Shown: positions 53,450 to 63,559, numbered from the stretch's first letter. The stretch is DNA of 64,000 nt from CALCCV01 sp964388665 (GCA_964388665.1 CAYMBJ010000010.1:1-64000), one strand, 5' to 3'. Translations and numbers: made by a program. Notes: a model not told the origin generated them from the letters alone.

Positions 53450-54794
53450 TTAGAGGTCTAAAGTACCTGTGCTTTGACCTGACCCTTCGCCAAATTCTGT
53501 GTCTTTCAAGCCCATGGTTTGCATGATCGTAAGCCAGATGTTTGCCAACTCGACGTATTGGTTTGCCTCCCCAATCACACGTCCCGGTTTGTATCTGCCT
53601 CCGGCTCGGCCGGCGACGAGAAAAGGCATATTTCGGTCATCATGCAGATTTCCGTCACGCATATCTGAACCAAATGTGATGATGCTATGGTGAAGCAAGG
53701 AATTGCCATCTACGTCTTTTATAGAATCCATTTTTTGCAAAAACTCAGCAAAGCGCGCAACATGCCAGCGATTGATTTTCTTTAAATCTGTAATTGCATT
53801 AGCTCGCTCCTGATGATGGGAGTAGTCGTTGTGGTGATCACCGGGAGCACCGATGAAACCAAAACTCCCAGCAGACCCCATTTGGTAGGTAATCACGCGA
53901 TGTAAGATCACATTGCAGCGCCAGTGCGATCAGGTCAAAGTAGGCCTTGGTCCTGTATTCAAATTGACTATTGTCGGAGGGCTTCTGACCAGGACTGCAG
54001 GCAGATGTGCTACCGCCACCGCCTCCGCCACTACCAAGGTTGTTGCTGATTCTTGATTCGACCTCTCGCACGCTACTTAAGTACTGGTCCAATCTTTCTT
54101 TGTCATTTGATCCAATCGATGCCATCAGCCTGCGGCTGTCATCCATGGCTCCATCAAGAATGCTCTTTTTCAATCTCAGTGTACGCAGCACTTCGCTGTC
54201 TGACACCTGATTTGTTGGATTGCCAAACAGCGATTGAAAAACTTGCGCGGGAGACCCCGCATAGGGATTCGGAGTTTTTGCGTTGATCCAAGAAACATGG
54301 GAGTAGGCGCTCGAATAGCCACTGTCTTCGCCGGTAACTCCTCCTCCATAGAGAAAAAGACTTTTTAGCGGAGTCTGATTTCCTACGCTGTTGGCAATGG
54401 CTTGATCAACAGAAGTTGCGTTTCGAAGTTTCGTGATGGATTTGTTGATGTGAACGCAAGTCAAATAAGTGCCCTGAGCTCGACCGTGATCTCCAGCTCC
54501 ATCAATAAAACCCGCCCAATGATTGGAAACACCGCGAATTGGACTGAAGTTGGATCGATGCGGGGCCAACGCGGAGTAGATTTCAGGAAGATCGTAGTTA
54601 CTTCCAGATCCGATAGGTGACATATTGTTGAGATAGGTTCCAAAGTGCCAAATGATGGGAATAAAACGCAGGGGCGGCTTTGCAGCAGTTTGCGCGCTTG
54701 CTCTTAGCGGAAGCATAGCTTCAAGAAATGGCAAGGCAATCAGGGACCCACCACTTCTGAGGAATGACCTTCTACCTATCGGCTTAAACGCCAT
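53450..54794 (-). pseudogene. DUF1552 protein gene broken by a frameshift
   Basis: Two overlapping frames on the same strand (54794 to 53838, and 53911 to 53450) together match the intact DUF1552 protein at 57021 along its full length. The first half carries the twin-arginine leader (RRSFLRSGG), the second the HDDRNMPFLVAGRAGG and FGEGSGQSTGTLDL end. The reading frame changes near 53900, where one extra base restores the match if removed: frame 1 ends ALQCDLTSRDY, while the homologous continuation RVITYQMGSAGSFGF is in frame 2. This is either recent decay or a base-calling error. The gene faces away from the intact pair and has no DUF1592 partner of its own. Confidence 0.85.
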
Positions 54795-55137
54795 TAAAAA
54801 CTCCTGTCAGTTGCCAGTTGTTCGGTTACATAATGAGAAAATATTAGCTGAAAATTCCAGAAACAATCGTCACTATCATAGCATGCGTCGGAAACCTGTA
54901 AGCAATCTTGATACAAATTCTCGAATTGGGAATTCGGCACAGGACTAAACATTTTTCAATTGTCTCAATTTGATCCGTCCAAGCCTTTAGCCTTCTAAGG
55001 TCGCTGAGTTGCAGTATAATAATTGATGTGGAACCGAAAGGTTTTTGAGTTCCTTGCCGACAATGCATTTGCACTTATCATGGATTGGAAGTGATTGATT
55101 AGTTGTTGATTCTTCTACGCTGGGGGCACTTCTGAAT
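54795..55137. other. Divergent spacer between DUF1552 pseudogene and DUF1592 gene
   Basis: 343 bases with no gene and no clear repeat. It must hold the promoter of the DUF1592-DUF1552 operon. CAGGAG before the pseudogene start (near 54805) is the only recognisable element. Confidence 0.4.
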
Positions 55138-57024
55138 ATGACTTCAATATCCAATCTTTTATTGATTTATCCTGTCGCATTTTTGGTTTTATTGTCTGGC
55201 TGCGGTGGCTTTGTCACTATGAATCCCAGTGCTCTGAAGGCCAGCTCAGTTGTGGTGGAGAATCCTTTGTCAGCCGAGGAGATTCGCGGCGGCGACCTCT
55301 ACAAACAGCACTGCGCCTCTTGCCACCAGTCCGTCTCTGAGTCGACCAAGAAAAATCGCTCTGTGGATCAAATTCAATACGCCATTCAGAATATACCGAC
55401 AATGAAGGCAGTTGAATCCTTAGCAGCTCTTAGTCCAGAGGATCTTCAGGTGATTGCGCAGGCCCTCAATACCAGCGGTCGCATTACCTTTGGGCCCACC
55501 TGCGTTGCCCAGCCCAACCCCGGTCATGTGAGTTTGCATCGCCTAAATAGAACGGAATACAACAACACAGTGCGAAGCCTATTTGGAATCACGGGATCAC
55601 CCGGTGACAATTTGCCAAACGACACTGAGGCCTATGGATTTACAAATATTGCCGATGTGTTGACAATAACACCTTTGTCTATCGAAAGATATTTGACGGC
55701 CGCTCAAGAGGTTGTTGATGAAGCCTTTTCAAAAAACCGAGCGGCCATTCTCTCTTGCGGGGGACAGGCTCTCAACAGAACCTGCGCTGAAAATATTCTC
55801 AATCGCTATGCAGCAGAAGCCTTTCGCAGACCACTTTCTGCAGTTGAAGTTGCAAAAATCAAAACTCTATTGGATGATGCTGCCAAAGAGCAGCTAAATC
55901 TCGAGGACGGAATCAAACATGCTCTCAAGTGGACTTTGATTTCGCCAGCTTTTCTGTTTCGCAGCGTTGCCCATCCCAACCCTGACAATCCTTCGGCTGT
56001 TCAGCCGCTGAACAATTATGAGTTGGCTTCAAGATTGTCCTATTTTCTTTGGAGCGACAAGCCTGACACTGAGCTCAACAATCTAGCCAAGTCTGGTCAA
56101 CTGGCTCAGAGAGATGTGCTCTTGGCTCAGGTGGATCGAATGCTCAAGAGCCCAAAGGCCGAAGCATTGATTAAGAACTTTGCTTCTGAGTGGCTGCAAT
56201 TGAATAAGTTTCCTACTCATCAAATTGAAACCAATCTGTATCCATTCAGTGATCAACTGCGAGCCAGTATGGCCACAGAAACCAATATGTTGCTCAATGA
56301 TGTTTTTAAAAATGATCAAAGCATTTTGAAGTTGATCAATTCGGACCAGACCTACCTCAATAAGCCATTGGCCGCCCACTATGGAATTACTGGACCCGAT
56401 TCAGACACCAACTTTGTCCCTGTTTCCTTGAGCGGAACTGAGAGGCGCGGCCTTCTTGGTCAAGGAAGCATTTTGACCATCACCTCTGCCTCGAACCGCA
56501 CCAGCGTTGTTCGTCGAGGAAAATGGATATTGGACAATATCTTTTGTGAACCACCGCCGGCACCTCCTCCTGATGTGACTTTGGCGCTGCCGGGTGACCC
56601 AACCGGGAGTCTAAAAGAGAGAATGGCCGCTCATAGCACCAACCCTGTCTGCGCAAGTTGCCATAAGATCATTGATCCCATGGGCTTTGCTTTAGAGAAC
56701 TTTAATCCCGTTGGCCAGTGGCGGCAGGCTTACAAAGACGGCTCAGTCATTGACAGCTTAGGTGAGTTGCCCACAGGTGAAGAGGTAGAGGGACCTCTCA
56801 CCTTGTCTAGCTTTCTTCAAGCTGATCCGCGCTTTAGAAAGTGTTTCACCAAGAAGCTCATGATCTATGCTTTGGGACGAGGAATGGAGGAAGCTGATCA
56901 ATGTACCATCAACCGCATCTCTCAAGATCTAACTGGCCAAGACAAGAAGTTTTCTGAGCTCGTTAAGGGACTTGTATTGAGTGATCCCTTTTTAAAACAA
57001 GCCGGTGAAGGGAGCTCCAAGTGA
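55138..57024 (+). CDS. DUF1592/DUF1588-type c-type cytochrome lipoprotein (PSCyt/PSD domains)
   Basis: 628 residues; signal peptide with lipobox LLSGC (Cys22). A first heme motif CASCH is at 59-63, in a short cytochrome c-like domain. Then come the domains usual in this protein family in order: DUF1587-like ([19 protein letters not shown]), DUF1595/DUF1592-like ([34 protein letters not shown]), DUF1588 ([20 protein letters not shown]) with a second heme motif at 505-509 (CASCH) near [19 protein letters not shown], and DUF1585 ([15 protein letters not shown]). Function unknown; likely periplasmic or surface electron transfer. Ends by overlapping the start of the DUF1552 gene. Confidence 0.88.
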   Translation: MTSISNLLLIYPVAFLVLLSGCGGFVTMNPSALKASSVVVENPLSAEEIRGGDLYKQHCASCHQSVSESTKKNRSVDQIQYAIQNIPTMKAVESLAALSPEDLQVIAQALNTSGRITFGPTCVAQPNPGHVSLHRLNRTEYNNTVRSLFGITGSPGDNLPNDTEAYGFTNIADVLTITPLSIERYLTAAQEVVDEAFSKNRAAILSCGGQALNRTCAENILNRYAAEAFRRPLSAVEVAKIKTLLDDAAKEQLNLEDGIKHALKWTLISPAFLFRSVAHPNPDNPSAVQPLNNYELASRLSYFLWSDKPDTELNNLAKSGQLAQRDVLLAQVDRMLKSPKAEALIKNFASEWLQLNKFPTHQIETNLYPFSDQLRASMATETNMLLNDVFKNDQSILKLINSDQTYLNKPLAAHYGITGPDSDTNFVPVSLSGTERRGLLGQGSILTITSASNRTSVVRRGKWILDNIFCEPPPAPPPDVTLALPGDPTGSLKERMAAHSTNPVCASCHKIIDPMGFALENFNPVGQWRQAYKDGSVIDSLGELPTGEEVEGPLTLSSFLQADPRFRKCFTKKLMIYALGRGMEEADQCTINRISQDLTGQDKKFSELVKGLVLSDPFLKQAGEGSSK

Positions 57025-58349
57025 CAAAGAAGCCACTGGATCGCAGGACTTTTTTGAGAGGCACCGGCGTTTTTATTGGACTTCCGCTGTTGGACGCCAT
57101 GCTACCGAGTCGAGCCTATTCCCAAGCCGCACAAGGACCTATTCGATTTATGCCGATACAATGGCAATATGGAACTTATCTAAATTCACTAAGCCCAACT
57201 GGATCTGGGACTAATTTTAATTTGCCAGATCCCTACTCCGCTTTGAATCCATACAAAGCCTACATCACTCCCGTAATAAATATTCAAAATGCTTGGGGCA
57301 ACGTGGACGGCGGCGGCGATCATGCAAGAGCTCAGGGGACCTATCTCACTTGCGCACGCGCAAATAAATCTGAATCAAACATTCGTTGCGGCATCTCTGC
57401 GGATCAGGTGATTGCAAATTCCATCGGTAACAAGACTCGAATCAAAAGCCTCTACCTCGCGGGAGGGGGAGCCATTGATGCAGACTCAGGATATGGCAGT
57501 GCTTACAGCCACATCTCTTGGATCAATCCAACCACACCCAACACCCCAGTCGGCACTCCCTATCAGGTCTTTGCCTCCCTATTTGGACAAGGTAACCAAT
57601 CCCCAAGTGGCGATGCGCAACAACTTGCAAAACTGCGCCTTAAAAAAAGCATCCTTGATGGGGCTATCGACGATGCCAATCGCCTATCCAATTCGTTGGG
57701 TGGTGGCGATCGCCAAAGACTGGATCAGTACTTGACAAGCGTGCGTGAGGTTGAAAAAGGCATCAGCCAGCAATTGTCCGACGGAGGAACTCTGGGGCAG
57801 TGCTCGCCTGGATCTTCACCTCCGCAAAATCTTGACTACCAAGAACGAATCAAATCCCTTTTTGACTTAGCTGTTCTTGCCTTTCAATGCGATGCCACTA
57901 GGATTGTTCCTTTCTTGATGGGCACCCGTTCAAATTTTTACCCTTATCTAGGCGTGTCGGGAGAGCATCACCTTGAGTTGTCTCACCATGGCGACAATCA
58001 AACAAAGATTGCAGCCTTGCTAAAAATAAACAAATGGTATGCAGACCGCTTTGCAGAATTCTTAAATAAAATGGCCTCGGTGAAAGATCTTGACGGCCAA
58101 ACCTTACTGCACAACTCCATAGTCACCTATGGCGGAGACATGCGAGATGGAAACATGCACGATGATGACAACATCCCGCTCCTTGTTGTCGGTCGAGGTG
58201 GCGGCCAAATCAAGGGTGGACAACTGATCAATACAAAAGCAAAAATTCCCATCGCCAACGTCTGGCTCAGTGCCATGCATGCAATGGGAGTCAATCAAAA
58301 TCAATTTGGCGAAGGCATCGGCCAAAGTACAGGGACACTGCCCTGGTAA
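57021..58349 (+). CDS. DUF1552 protein with twin-arginine signal
   Basis: 442 residues. The GTG start overlaps the stop of the DUF1592 gene (GTGA), with GGGAG just upstream. The N-terminus has a Tat motif (RRTFLRGTG) and a hydrophobic stretch, then a domain of unknown function with WQYGTYLNSLSPTGSGTNFN and HHLELSHHGDNQTKI. The end SFGEGIGQ-type motif (FGEGIGQSTGTLPW) matches its pseudogene paralogue. Tat export suggests it folds, perhaps with a metal or cofactor, before crossing the membrane. Works with the DUF1592 protein (inferred from coupling and frequent pairing of the two families). Confidence 0.9.
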   Translation: MTKKPLDRRTFLRGTGVFIGLPLLDAMLPSRAYSQAAQGPIRFMPIQWQYGTYLNSLSPTGSGTNFNLPDPYSALNPYKAYITPVINIQNAWGNVDGGGDHARAQGTYLTCARANKSESNIRCGISADQVIANSIGNKTRIKSLYLAGGGAIDADSGYGSAYSHISWINPTTPNTPVGTPYQVFASLFGQGNQSPSGDAQQLAKLRLKKSILDGAIDDANRLSNSLGGGDRQRLDQYLTSVREVEKGISQQLSDGGTLGQCSPGSSPPQNLDYQERIKSLFDLAVLAFQCDATRIVPFLMGTRSNFYPYLGVSGEHHLELSHHGDNQTKIAALLKINKWYADRFAEFLNKMASVKDLDGQTLLHNSIVTYGGDMRDGNMHDDDNIPLLVVGRGGGQIKGGQLINTKAKIPIANVWLSAMHAMGVNQNQFGEGIGQSTGTLPW

Positions 58350-58441
58350 GAATGGCCATTGGGCTGCAGATTTGCCTTGCCTTTCTATATTCTCTTTGCA
58401 AATTTAAATGAACACTCCTGTTTGTCCGATAGGATAATGGA

Positions 58442-59137
58442 ATGAAAGATATTATCTTGCAGCCAAAGAATCGCTTCACCTGGAGTCTCCTCGCATTTCA
58501 GGGAGGCTTTGTTAACATTGGCGGGCTGCTCACTGTTCATATGTTCGTGTCACACATCACCGGATTTCCTGCTCAATTTAGCTTGGAATTAATAGATGCC
58601 AATTATCTCAAAACTCTTTACTTCGTATTGGTTCCAATATTTTTTCTATTGGGATCTTTTTCTTGCTCTCTAGTCTCTGAAATTCGGCATAGCAAAAATC
58701 TGCCACCAGTGTATATACACATTCTTCTTTCGTTGGGGGCTCTCTACGCAATCTTGTCCGTAATGGGACAAATGCAATTCTTAGGGAGCTTCGGTGAGCC
58801 ATTTGAAAATTTTCATGATTTTGTTATTCTATCTCTTCTTGCATATTCCTGCGGAGTTCAAAATGCCCTTGTAACGAACTACTCTGGATCCATCATCAGA
58901 ACCACCCATCTGACAGGAATAACCACTGATCTAGGCATAGGACTGGCAAGAAGATTGATTTCAAAAAAATCACCCGAAGGGAAAATCAACCTTGTACGAA
59001 TTGAACTGATTTCTTCATTTATTGCTGGAAGCCTCATAGGTGCGTTTGTTTTTCCAGAAATCCACTTTTTGGCATTTCTGATACCGTCACTCATCAGCTG
59101 CTTGGTTGGTATCCGACTCTATTCTCCTCGTACATGA
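58442..59137 (+). CDS. DUF1275/YoaK-family membrane protein
   Basis: 231 residues with about six transmembrane segments. AFQGGFVNIGGLLTVHMFVS at the N-terminus, and SCGVQNALVTNYSGSIIRTT followed by HLTGITTDLG, match the YoaK (DUF1275) family, an unknown-function inner-membrane group. Ribosome binding site AGGATAATGGA. It lies 92 bases after the DUF1552 gene, same strand, perhaps a separate transcript. Confidence 0.82.
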   Translation: MKDIILQPKNRFTWSLLAFQGGFVNIGGLLTVHMFVSHITGFPAQFSLELIDANYLKTLYFVLVPIFFLLGSFSCSLVSEIRHSKNLPPVYIHILLSLGALYAILSVMGQMQFLGSFGEPFENFHDFVILSLLAYSCGVQNALVTNYSGSIIRTTHLTGITTDLGIGLARRLISKKSPEGKINLVRIELISSFIAGSLIGAFVFPEIHFLAFLIPSLISCLVGIRLYSPRT

Positions 59138-59241
59138 TCGACTGATCTGCGAACTAAAAATTCGCAAAGTCGCACTACGCAATGTTGATGCTTGACTTAA
59201 AGCATAGATTCAATGAGGAAAATACAAAAGGGAGAGAACTT

Positions 59242-59682
59242 ATGAAAAACAATTATTTTTGCAATTTTTTTGCGGTGGCCGCTGCACTATTGGTGTCTGC
59301 AGCGCAGTTTTCGTTTGCTTCAGGAAAGTGCATTTCAGAGGGAGAGGCTAGCTTCGAGTGGATTTGGTGCACAAACAATGACGCAAGTGATTTTCCAGTC
59401 GCAAGAACCTGCTTTGGTTCTCTCCTATACACTGACATAATTTATAAAGCGGTTCAGCTGGAGATCAACGCAGACGGTCATATTGATTTTGAATGTCTTT
59501 TTACAAAAGGTGCTTGGTCTGAAACGAGCCTTCCTGGTTGTCCTCGCGCGATTGAGCGCGAATTCATGTCTGCCTATGGTGAACCGAAGATTACAAAGAT
59601 CACCGAGTGCTGGGAGAACGACACTATCACCTGGATCTCCGGAAAATCCTTGAATGGAATACCATTTTCTTCCAGACCATAG
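59242..59682 (+). CDS. Small secreted protein of unknown function
   Basis: 146 residues; signal peptide MKNNYFCNFFAVAAALLVSA and GGGAGAGAACTT before ATG 59242. The mature part has six Cys (GKCISEGEA, IWCTNND, RTCFGSL, FECLFTK, PGCPRAI, TECWEND), pointing to a disulfide-bonded domain. No family recognised. The dispersed repeat copy 3 begins in its last codons. Confidence 0.72.
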   Translation: MKNNYFCNFFAVAAALLVSAAQFSFASGKCISEGEASFEWIWCTNNDASDFPVARTCFGSLLYTDIIYKAVQLEINADGHIDFECLFTKGAWSETSLPGCPRAIEREFMSAYGEPKITKITECWENDTITWISGKSLNGIPFSSRP

Positions 59683-59770
59683 CTGCATTGCGCGGCCTCC
59701 CGCCAGGAGCGCGCCTCAGCGCACCCGGCCTTGCCGCCTCGGTCCAAACTCGACTTGAAATCGGTATTAT
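59660..59770. repeat. Structured dispersed repeat, copy 3
   Basis: The segment 59713-59763 (GCGCCTCAGCG ... GCCTTGCCGCCTCGGT ... ACTTGAAATCG) is about 83% identical to the reverse complement of copy 2 (44742-44794). The matching opposite arm lies near 59660-59672 (ATACCATTTTC) inside the last codons of the preceding gene, but is degenerate. It sits between two convergent genes and touches both stop codons (59682 and 59770). Confidence 0.7.
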
Positions 59771-60963
59771 CAATAGACGTGATATTTATTTTTTGGCCTA
59801 TTTTGATCAGACTCGCGCAGATCAAACCATTCAAGCCCAATGCTGCCCGAACTCAGGAGCAAGATTTGTCTCTGGAAAACGAGATCACTCAGATCCGTAG
59901 CATCAAAAACCACCTTTAGTCGCACGCGCTTGGCTTTAAACCTTGATGCGTTCACTCTTTCATACAATTCCAAACTTGCGTTTCCTTGCGAGTCGTTTTG
60001 CGTATGCCAAGCATCACCCTCTAGGTCGAATTCCAACTCGTCGTATACACCCCCATCTAAGAGCAGTGTCAGCCGCAGTCGCAAAGGCGCACCATCCACA
60101 TAGATCGATCGAAAATCTACATTGAGTGCCTTTGACTCCCCATCAATAGCCAGGGGGCAATACTGAGGAAGCGTATTCAGTTCATACCTCGATTCAAAAA
60201 ACTGGTGAAGTTCGATCTTGCTAAAGGTCCTATCCATCCAAATACTTTTAGGTCCTTCAATAGCGGCAGCAAAATCGCCAAAACCGTGGTCTCTTAACAC
60301 AGCAACGAACTCTTCAGGCGAATGGTCATTCATCTCGTACATTAACCAATGTGCTACATTCCTCACTGCCTCATAGTCCTCTGGTTTAATTTTTATCAAC
60401 TTCAAAGGATCGAAACCTGGAATCAACCCTGCATCGTGTGCATTAAGGATTTTAAGACCAATTAAGAACTCATGGATAAGCAACAAAGCTCTGTCATCAG
60501 GCTTCATTTTGTCATAGACAATCGAAGAAATCCAAACTGACCTTCTTGTCTGAAGAGCCCGCTGGTTCGACTCAAAATACACCCCAATCTCCGCTGGCGA
60601 TAGCGCATTCAATTCCACCGGCAAAAAATACCATTTCTTGCCCTTCACGGTGTCCATCAAGAGTTGATAAAAGTCCGGTGACTTTCGCTGAATACCTCTT
60701 AAAACTGGCGCCACGTACCCCTGGTATTCTGACAATTTGTCTATAGATTTAATGAAGTCTTCAATAGGTCGGCCGTCGACCACATTTCCACCCGCACCAT
60801 CCCAAGTTCCAGATGACTTGGGAATGGTCTCTTGCTTTTCCGACTTAACACACCCGACCGCGCCCAATAAACATGTGGAAATCAGTAATACACCCGGCAC
60901 CAAAAATGATGAGGTCTGTCTAACTTTCAAACCATTCTTTAAGAAAAATTCCATTATAAACAT
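59770..60963 (-). CDS. Lipoprotein of unknown function
   Basis: 397 residues from ATG 60963, where GGGGA is placed about eight bases upstream. The signal peptide ends in GAVGC (Cys about 38). The central region holds LLLIHEFLIGLKIL, resembling a degenerate HE motif, and the C-terminal half is beta-rich with a long acidic stretch (DGGVYDELEFDLEGDAWH). No family recognised. Last gene of the three-gene operon with 60991 and 61346. Confidence 0.72.
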   Translation of the reverse strand: MFIMEFFLKNGLKVRQTSSFLVPGVLLISTCLLGAVGCVKSEKQETIPKSSGTWDGAGGNVVDGRPIEDFIKSIDKLSEYQGYVAPVLRGIQRKSPDFYQLLMDTVKGKKWYFLPVELNALSPAEIGVYFESNQRALQTRRSVWISSIVYDKMKPDDRALLLIHEFLIGLKILNAHDAGLIPGFDPLKLIKIKPEDYEAVRNVAHWLMYEMNDHSPEEFVAVLRDHGFGDFAAAIEGPKSIWMDRTFSKIELHQFFESRYELNTLPQYCPLAIDGESKALNVDFRSIYVDGAPLRLRLTLLLDGGVYDELEFDLEGDAWHTQNDSQGNASLELYERVNASRFKAKRVRLKVVFDATDLSDLVFQRQILLLSSGSIGLEWFDLRESDQNRPKNKYHVY

Positions 60964-60990
60964 AGCACATGTCCCCAACCCAAAAAGACT

Positions 60991-61335
60991 TCAATACACT
61001 TTAACTTTAAAATTGGTCAAATCTGTCACGGCTTCTTTACTAGCTGTATGCCAAAAGACCTTTTGCAATTTCAAATCAATAAATCCGCTAGCGTCTTCCT
61101 CTGACCATATGGCTCCACCAGAACCCGTTTCCTGCAAGACAATTTTCGCATGCGAGAATGTCATAAGCTGAGTGCTCTTTCCCTGCAACATCTTGGGACC
61201 CTTGATCACAAGACATTGGCTTTTCTTGCTTAGACAGTGAGAAAAAGAAACATTACTTAGCTCTGCCGTGGCCAGGGCCGTCCCACATTGAAGGAGAAAC
61301 AGCACCAACCACAGCTTCCCCACGAGGAACTGCAT
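60991..61335 (-). CDS. Small secreted protein of unknown function
   Basis: 114 residues; signal peptide MQFLVGKLWLVLFLLQCGTALA. ATG 61335 comes 10 bases after the stop of the preceding gene, so the longer frame is rejected. Two Cys (SHCLSKKSQCLV) lie near the mature N-terminus. No family recognised. It sits between two lipoprotein genes of the same operon. Confidence 0.72.
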   Translation of the reverse strand: MQFLVGKLWLVLFLLQCGTALATAELSNVSFSHCLSKKSQCLVIKGPKMLQGKSTQLMTFSHAKIVLQETGSGGAIWSEEDASGFIDLKLQKVFWHTASKEAVTDLTNFKVKVY

Positions 61336-61345
61336 GTGCGAGCGC

Positions 61346-62584
61346 CTATTGGCAACTTTGATCATACAAAACATCCAAGTCACCATGTGGCAAGATTCCC
61401 TCTAAAGTCAAATCGACAAACTGAATGGGTTTATCACAGCCATTGTATCGCAAAGGAATGTGGCGCTTTATATCTTGAATTGGATTTGAAAATATTCGAA
61501 CATAATCAATTTCAGTTTTATACAATTGATTGTTTGCACCAACCTCCTTTTCAACAGCGATCGGACCAGTGAAAAACTTCTCAATATCGGCTATCATTTT
61601 GTCAGACACAGGTGCATCGTCGCAAATGCCATTTTGAAATAGGTTTTCTGGACGGGCATTTCTATCATTTCCCTTCGGACAAAGTTCTTGTTGATGATCT
61701 TTCACCCATTGTATCCCATAGGTCAGGTCTGACCGTAGACTTAGGATATCAGCCAATCCATTGTCCGCACGAAGAGTCATAAATCCGGGGACATTTCGAA
61801 TTCGCGCCATTTTTTCGCCATGGCTAAGCGCACTTTCAGAAATCTCTTTCACCATGTCTATATTTGCCAAACTATAAGATGTATAGAACGTATAACCGAC
61901 CATATAACCAGCTGCGATGTGCTGCAAAGCCAAAAAATCTGGGGCACTCATCTCAACTTGTTCAACTTTCGAAAAATCACAATCGAGCGAAAAAGAGTCC
62001 TTCGATTCGTCTAAATCGCAGACATGATCACGCTTTTCGTCGATTTTTTCAGAAAACAAATTGGGGTTTATTTGCAAGGTGAGCTTGGTATCACGATTCT
62101 CGCGCAACCAAGTCCGTAGCGAATTCCAAGCAGCTCTCTGCTCGGCAAAGAGAGATACGACATCCTCAGCATTTGTAATTCCAACACCGGACTCAGTTAA
62201 AAAATCTCTAATAGGAGATTTTGGAATCTGCAATTGCCAAGCTTTTTTAAAATCAGCTGCATAAGCCGCATCCGTCGCCTCAAGTAGCGGCTGAACTCGA
62301 ACCAACACACCTCTGTATGTCATCAATGGCGCCAGCAGTTTACTATAAAATTGAGCTTTTTTGTTGTCAGCGTTGATCCGAAGTGCCAAATCAAACATTT
62401 TATTGGCAAGTGGAAAATTGCGCATATCCACTAACATTTCGCCGGCCTCAGTTAGATCTTCTGAAGAGCTCTGATTTGTGATTTCTATTATTTTATTTTT
62501 ATCGGCATTGTCATCGTTGTTGATACAGCCAGAAAGTTGCAAAGCGATTAGACAACCAAGTATTTTTTTCGAAAAAAGTTTCAT
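61346..62584 (-). CDS. Lipoprotein with TPR-like N-terminus
   Basis: 412 residues; lipobox LQLSGC (Cys20). Residues 35-85 resemble TPR helices (SEDLTEAGEMLVDMRNFPLA, then NKMFDLALRINADNKKAQFY). The rest is mostly helical with scattered Cys (DHVCDLDES, LDCDFSK, ELCPKGND, GICDDAP, NGCDKP, QSCQ). No family recognised. First gene of a three-gene minus operon and divergent from the TIGR02147 regulator. Confidence 0.75.
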   Translation of the reverse strand: MKLFSKKILGCLIALQLSGCINNDDNADKNKIIEITNQSSSEDLTEAGEMLVDMRNFPLANKMFDLALRINADNKKAQFYSKLLAPLMTYRGVLVRVQPLLEATDAAYAADFKKAWQLQIPKSPIRDFLTESGVGITNAEDVVSLFAEQRAAWNSLRTWLRENRDTKLTLQINPNLFSEKIDEKRDHVCDLDESKDSFSLDCDFSKVEQVEMSAPDFLALQHIAAGYMVGYTFYTSYSLANIDMVKEISESALSHGEKMARIRNVPGFMTLRADNGLADILSLRSDLTYGIQWVKDHQQELCPKGNDRNARPENLFQNGICDDAPVSDKMIADIEKFFTGPIAVEKEVGANNQLYKTEIDYVRIFSNPIQDIKRHIPLRYNGCDKPIQFVDLTLEGILPHGDLDVLYDQSCQ

Positions 62585-62752
62585 ATAACCCCCGTTATTA
62601 TTAATTGATAAACCCAGTCTCGTATATTCAAGAACTGAACCAGGAAGGATCTATCAACTGATGGACCCACTTTCCAGATTACTTTTGTTAAAAGTTATGG
62701 TATATTTTAACTAAATGGTTAACTAATTGTAAGCTCTTGAAAGGATACAGGA
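62585..62752. promoter_or_regulatory. Divergent promoter region between lipoprotein operon and regulator
   Basis: 168 bases between the lipoprotein gene and the TIGR02147-family gene. TTAACTAA occurs at 62707-62714 and 62719-62726, one helical turn apart, just upstream of the regulator start. Candidate autoregulatory or shared operator. Confidence 0.5.
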
Positions 62753-63559
62753 ATGTCAATCTATCAGTACCAGGATTACAAGATCTACGTTAACGATCGC
62801 CTGAAATCCTTACCAAAGAGTGGCCACGGAGAATTTGGCAGAATGGCACGTCGACTAGGAGTCTCATCCACCTTGATCAGCCAAACTTTTCGCAGCAGCA
62901 AGCACCTGAGCCTGGAGCTTGCTGCAGATCTTGCAGATTACTTGGGTCTTGATGCAGAGGAAACAGAGTATTTTATATTGCTTGTAAACTATCAGAAGGC
63001 GGGCTCTCACAATCTACGTGAAAAACTAAAGGATCGTTTGAAACGCACCCAAACAACCATGCTGCAGTTAGAAAAGCGAATGAAAAAAGACGTTGAACTC
63101 AACGAAGAAATAAAATCAATTTTTTATTCGGGATGGGTCTACTCCGGGATAAGAAATCTGACTGCAATTAAGGGCTACAATCAGATCGAAAAAATCGCCA
63201 CGCGCTTGAATCTGCCACTGCCCCTCGTAAAAAGCGCAATCGAGTTTCTTATCGAAAACGGCCTGTGCGCAGTAAAGAATGGTGAAATTGTCATTGGTTC
63301 AAAGCGCACCTATTTAGGCCCAGGTTCGCCCCACACTGTGAGACACCATATGAACTGGCGACTTAGGGCCATGGAGAAAATGCTGGAGCCCAGCAGGAAC
63401 GCCAATGTTCACTATACTTTTCCGATGTCGCTATCAGCTGCTGTGGCCGATCAGATTCGCGAGGAACTGCCTTCTTTTGTCGAAAAAATATCAAAGTGGG
63501 TTGGGCCATCAGAATCAGAAACCGTAAGATGCCTAAACATTGATTGGTTCGAATATTAG
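62753..63559 (+). CDS. TIGR02147-family HTH protein
   Basis: 268 residues. The N-terminus (MSIYQYQDYKIYVNDRLKSL) is characteristic of the TIGR02147 family, known mainly from Fibrobacteres and Bdellovibrio. A helix-turn-helix occupies about residues 27-60 (FGRMARRLGVSSTLISQTFR, then LAADLADYLGLDAEE). The C-terminal half (about 160-260) is unrelated to known enzyme domains and ends CLNIDWFEY. AAAGGATACAGGA precedes the ATG. Likely regulates the divergent lipoprotein operon. Confidence 0.88.
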   Translation: MSIYQYQDYKIYVNDRLKSLPKSGHGEFGRMARRLGVSSTLISQTFRSSKHLSLELAADLADYLGLDAEETEYFILLVNYQKAGSHNLREKLKDRLKRTQTTMLQLEKRMKKDVELNEEIKSIFYSGWVYSGIRNLTAIKGYNQIEKIATRLNLPLPLVKSAIEFLIENGLCAVKNGEIVIGSKRTYLGPGSPHTVRHHMNWRLRAMEKMLEPSRNANVHYTFPMSLSAAVADQIREELPSFVEKISKWVGPSESETVRCLNIDWFEY

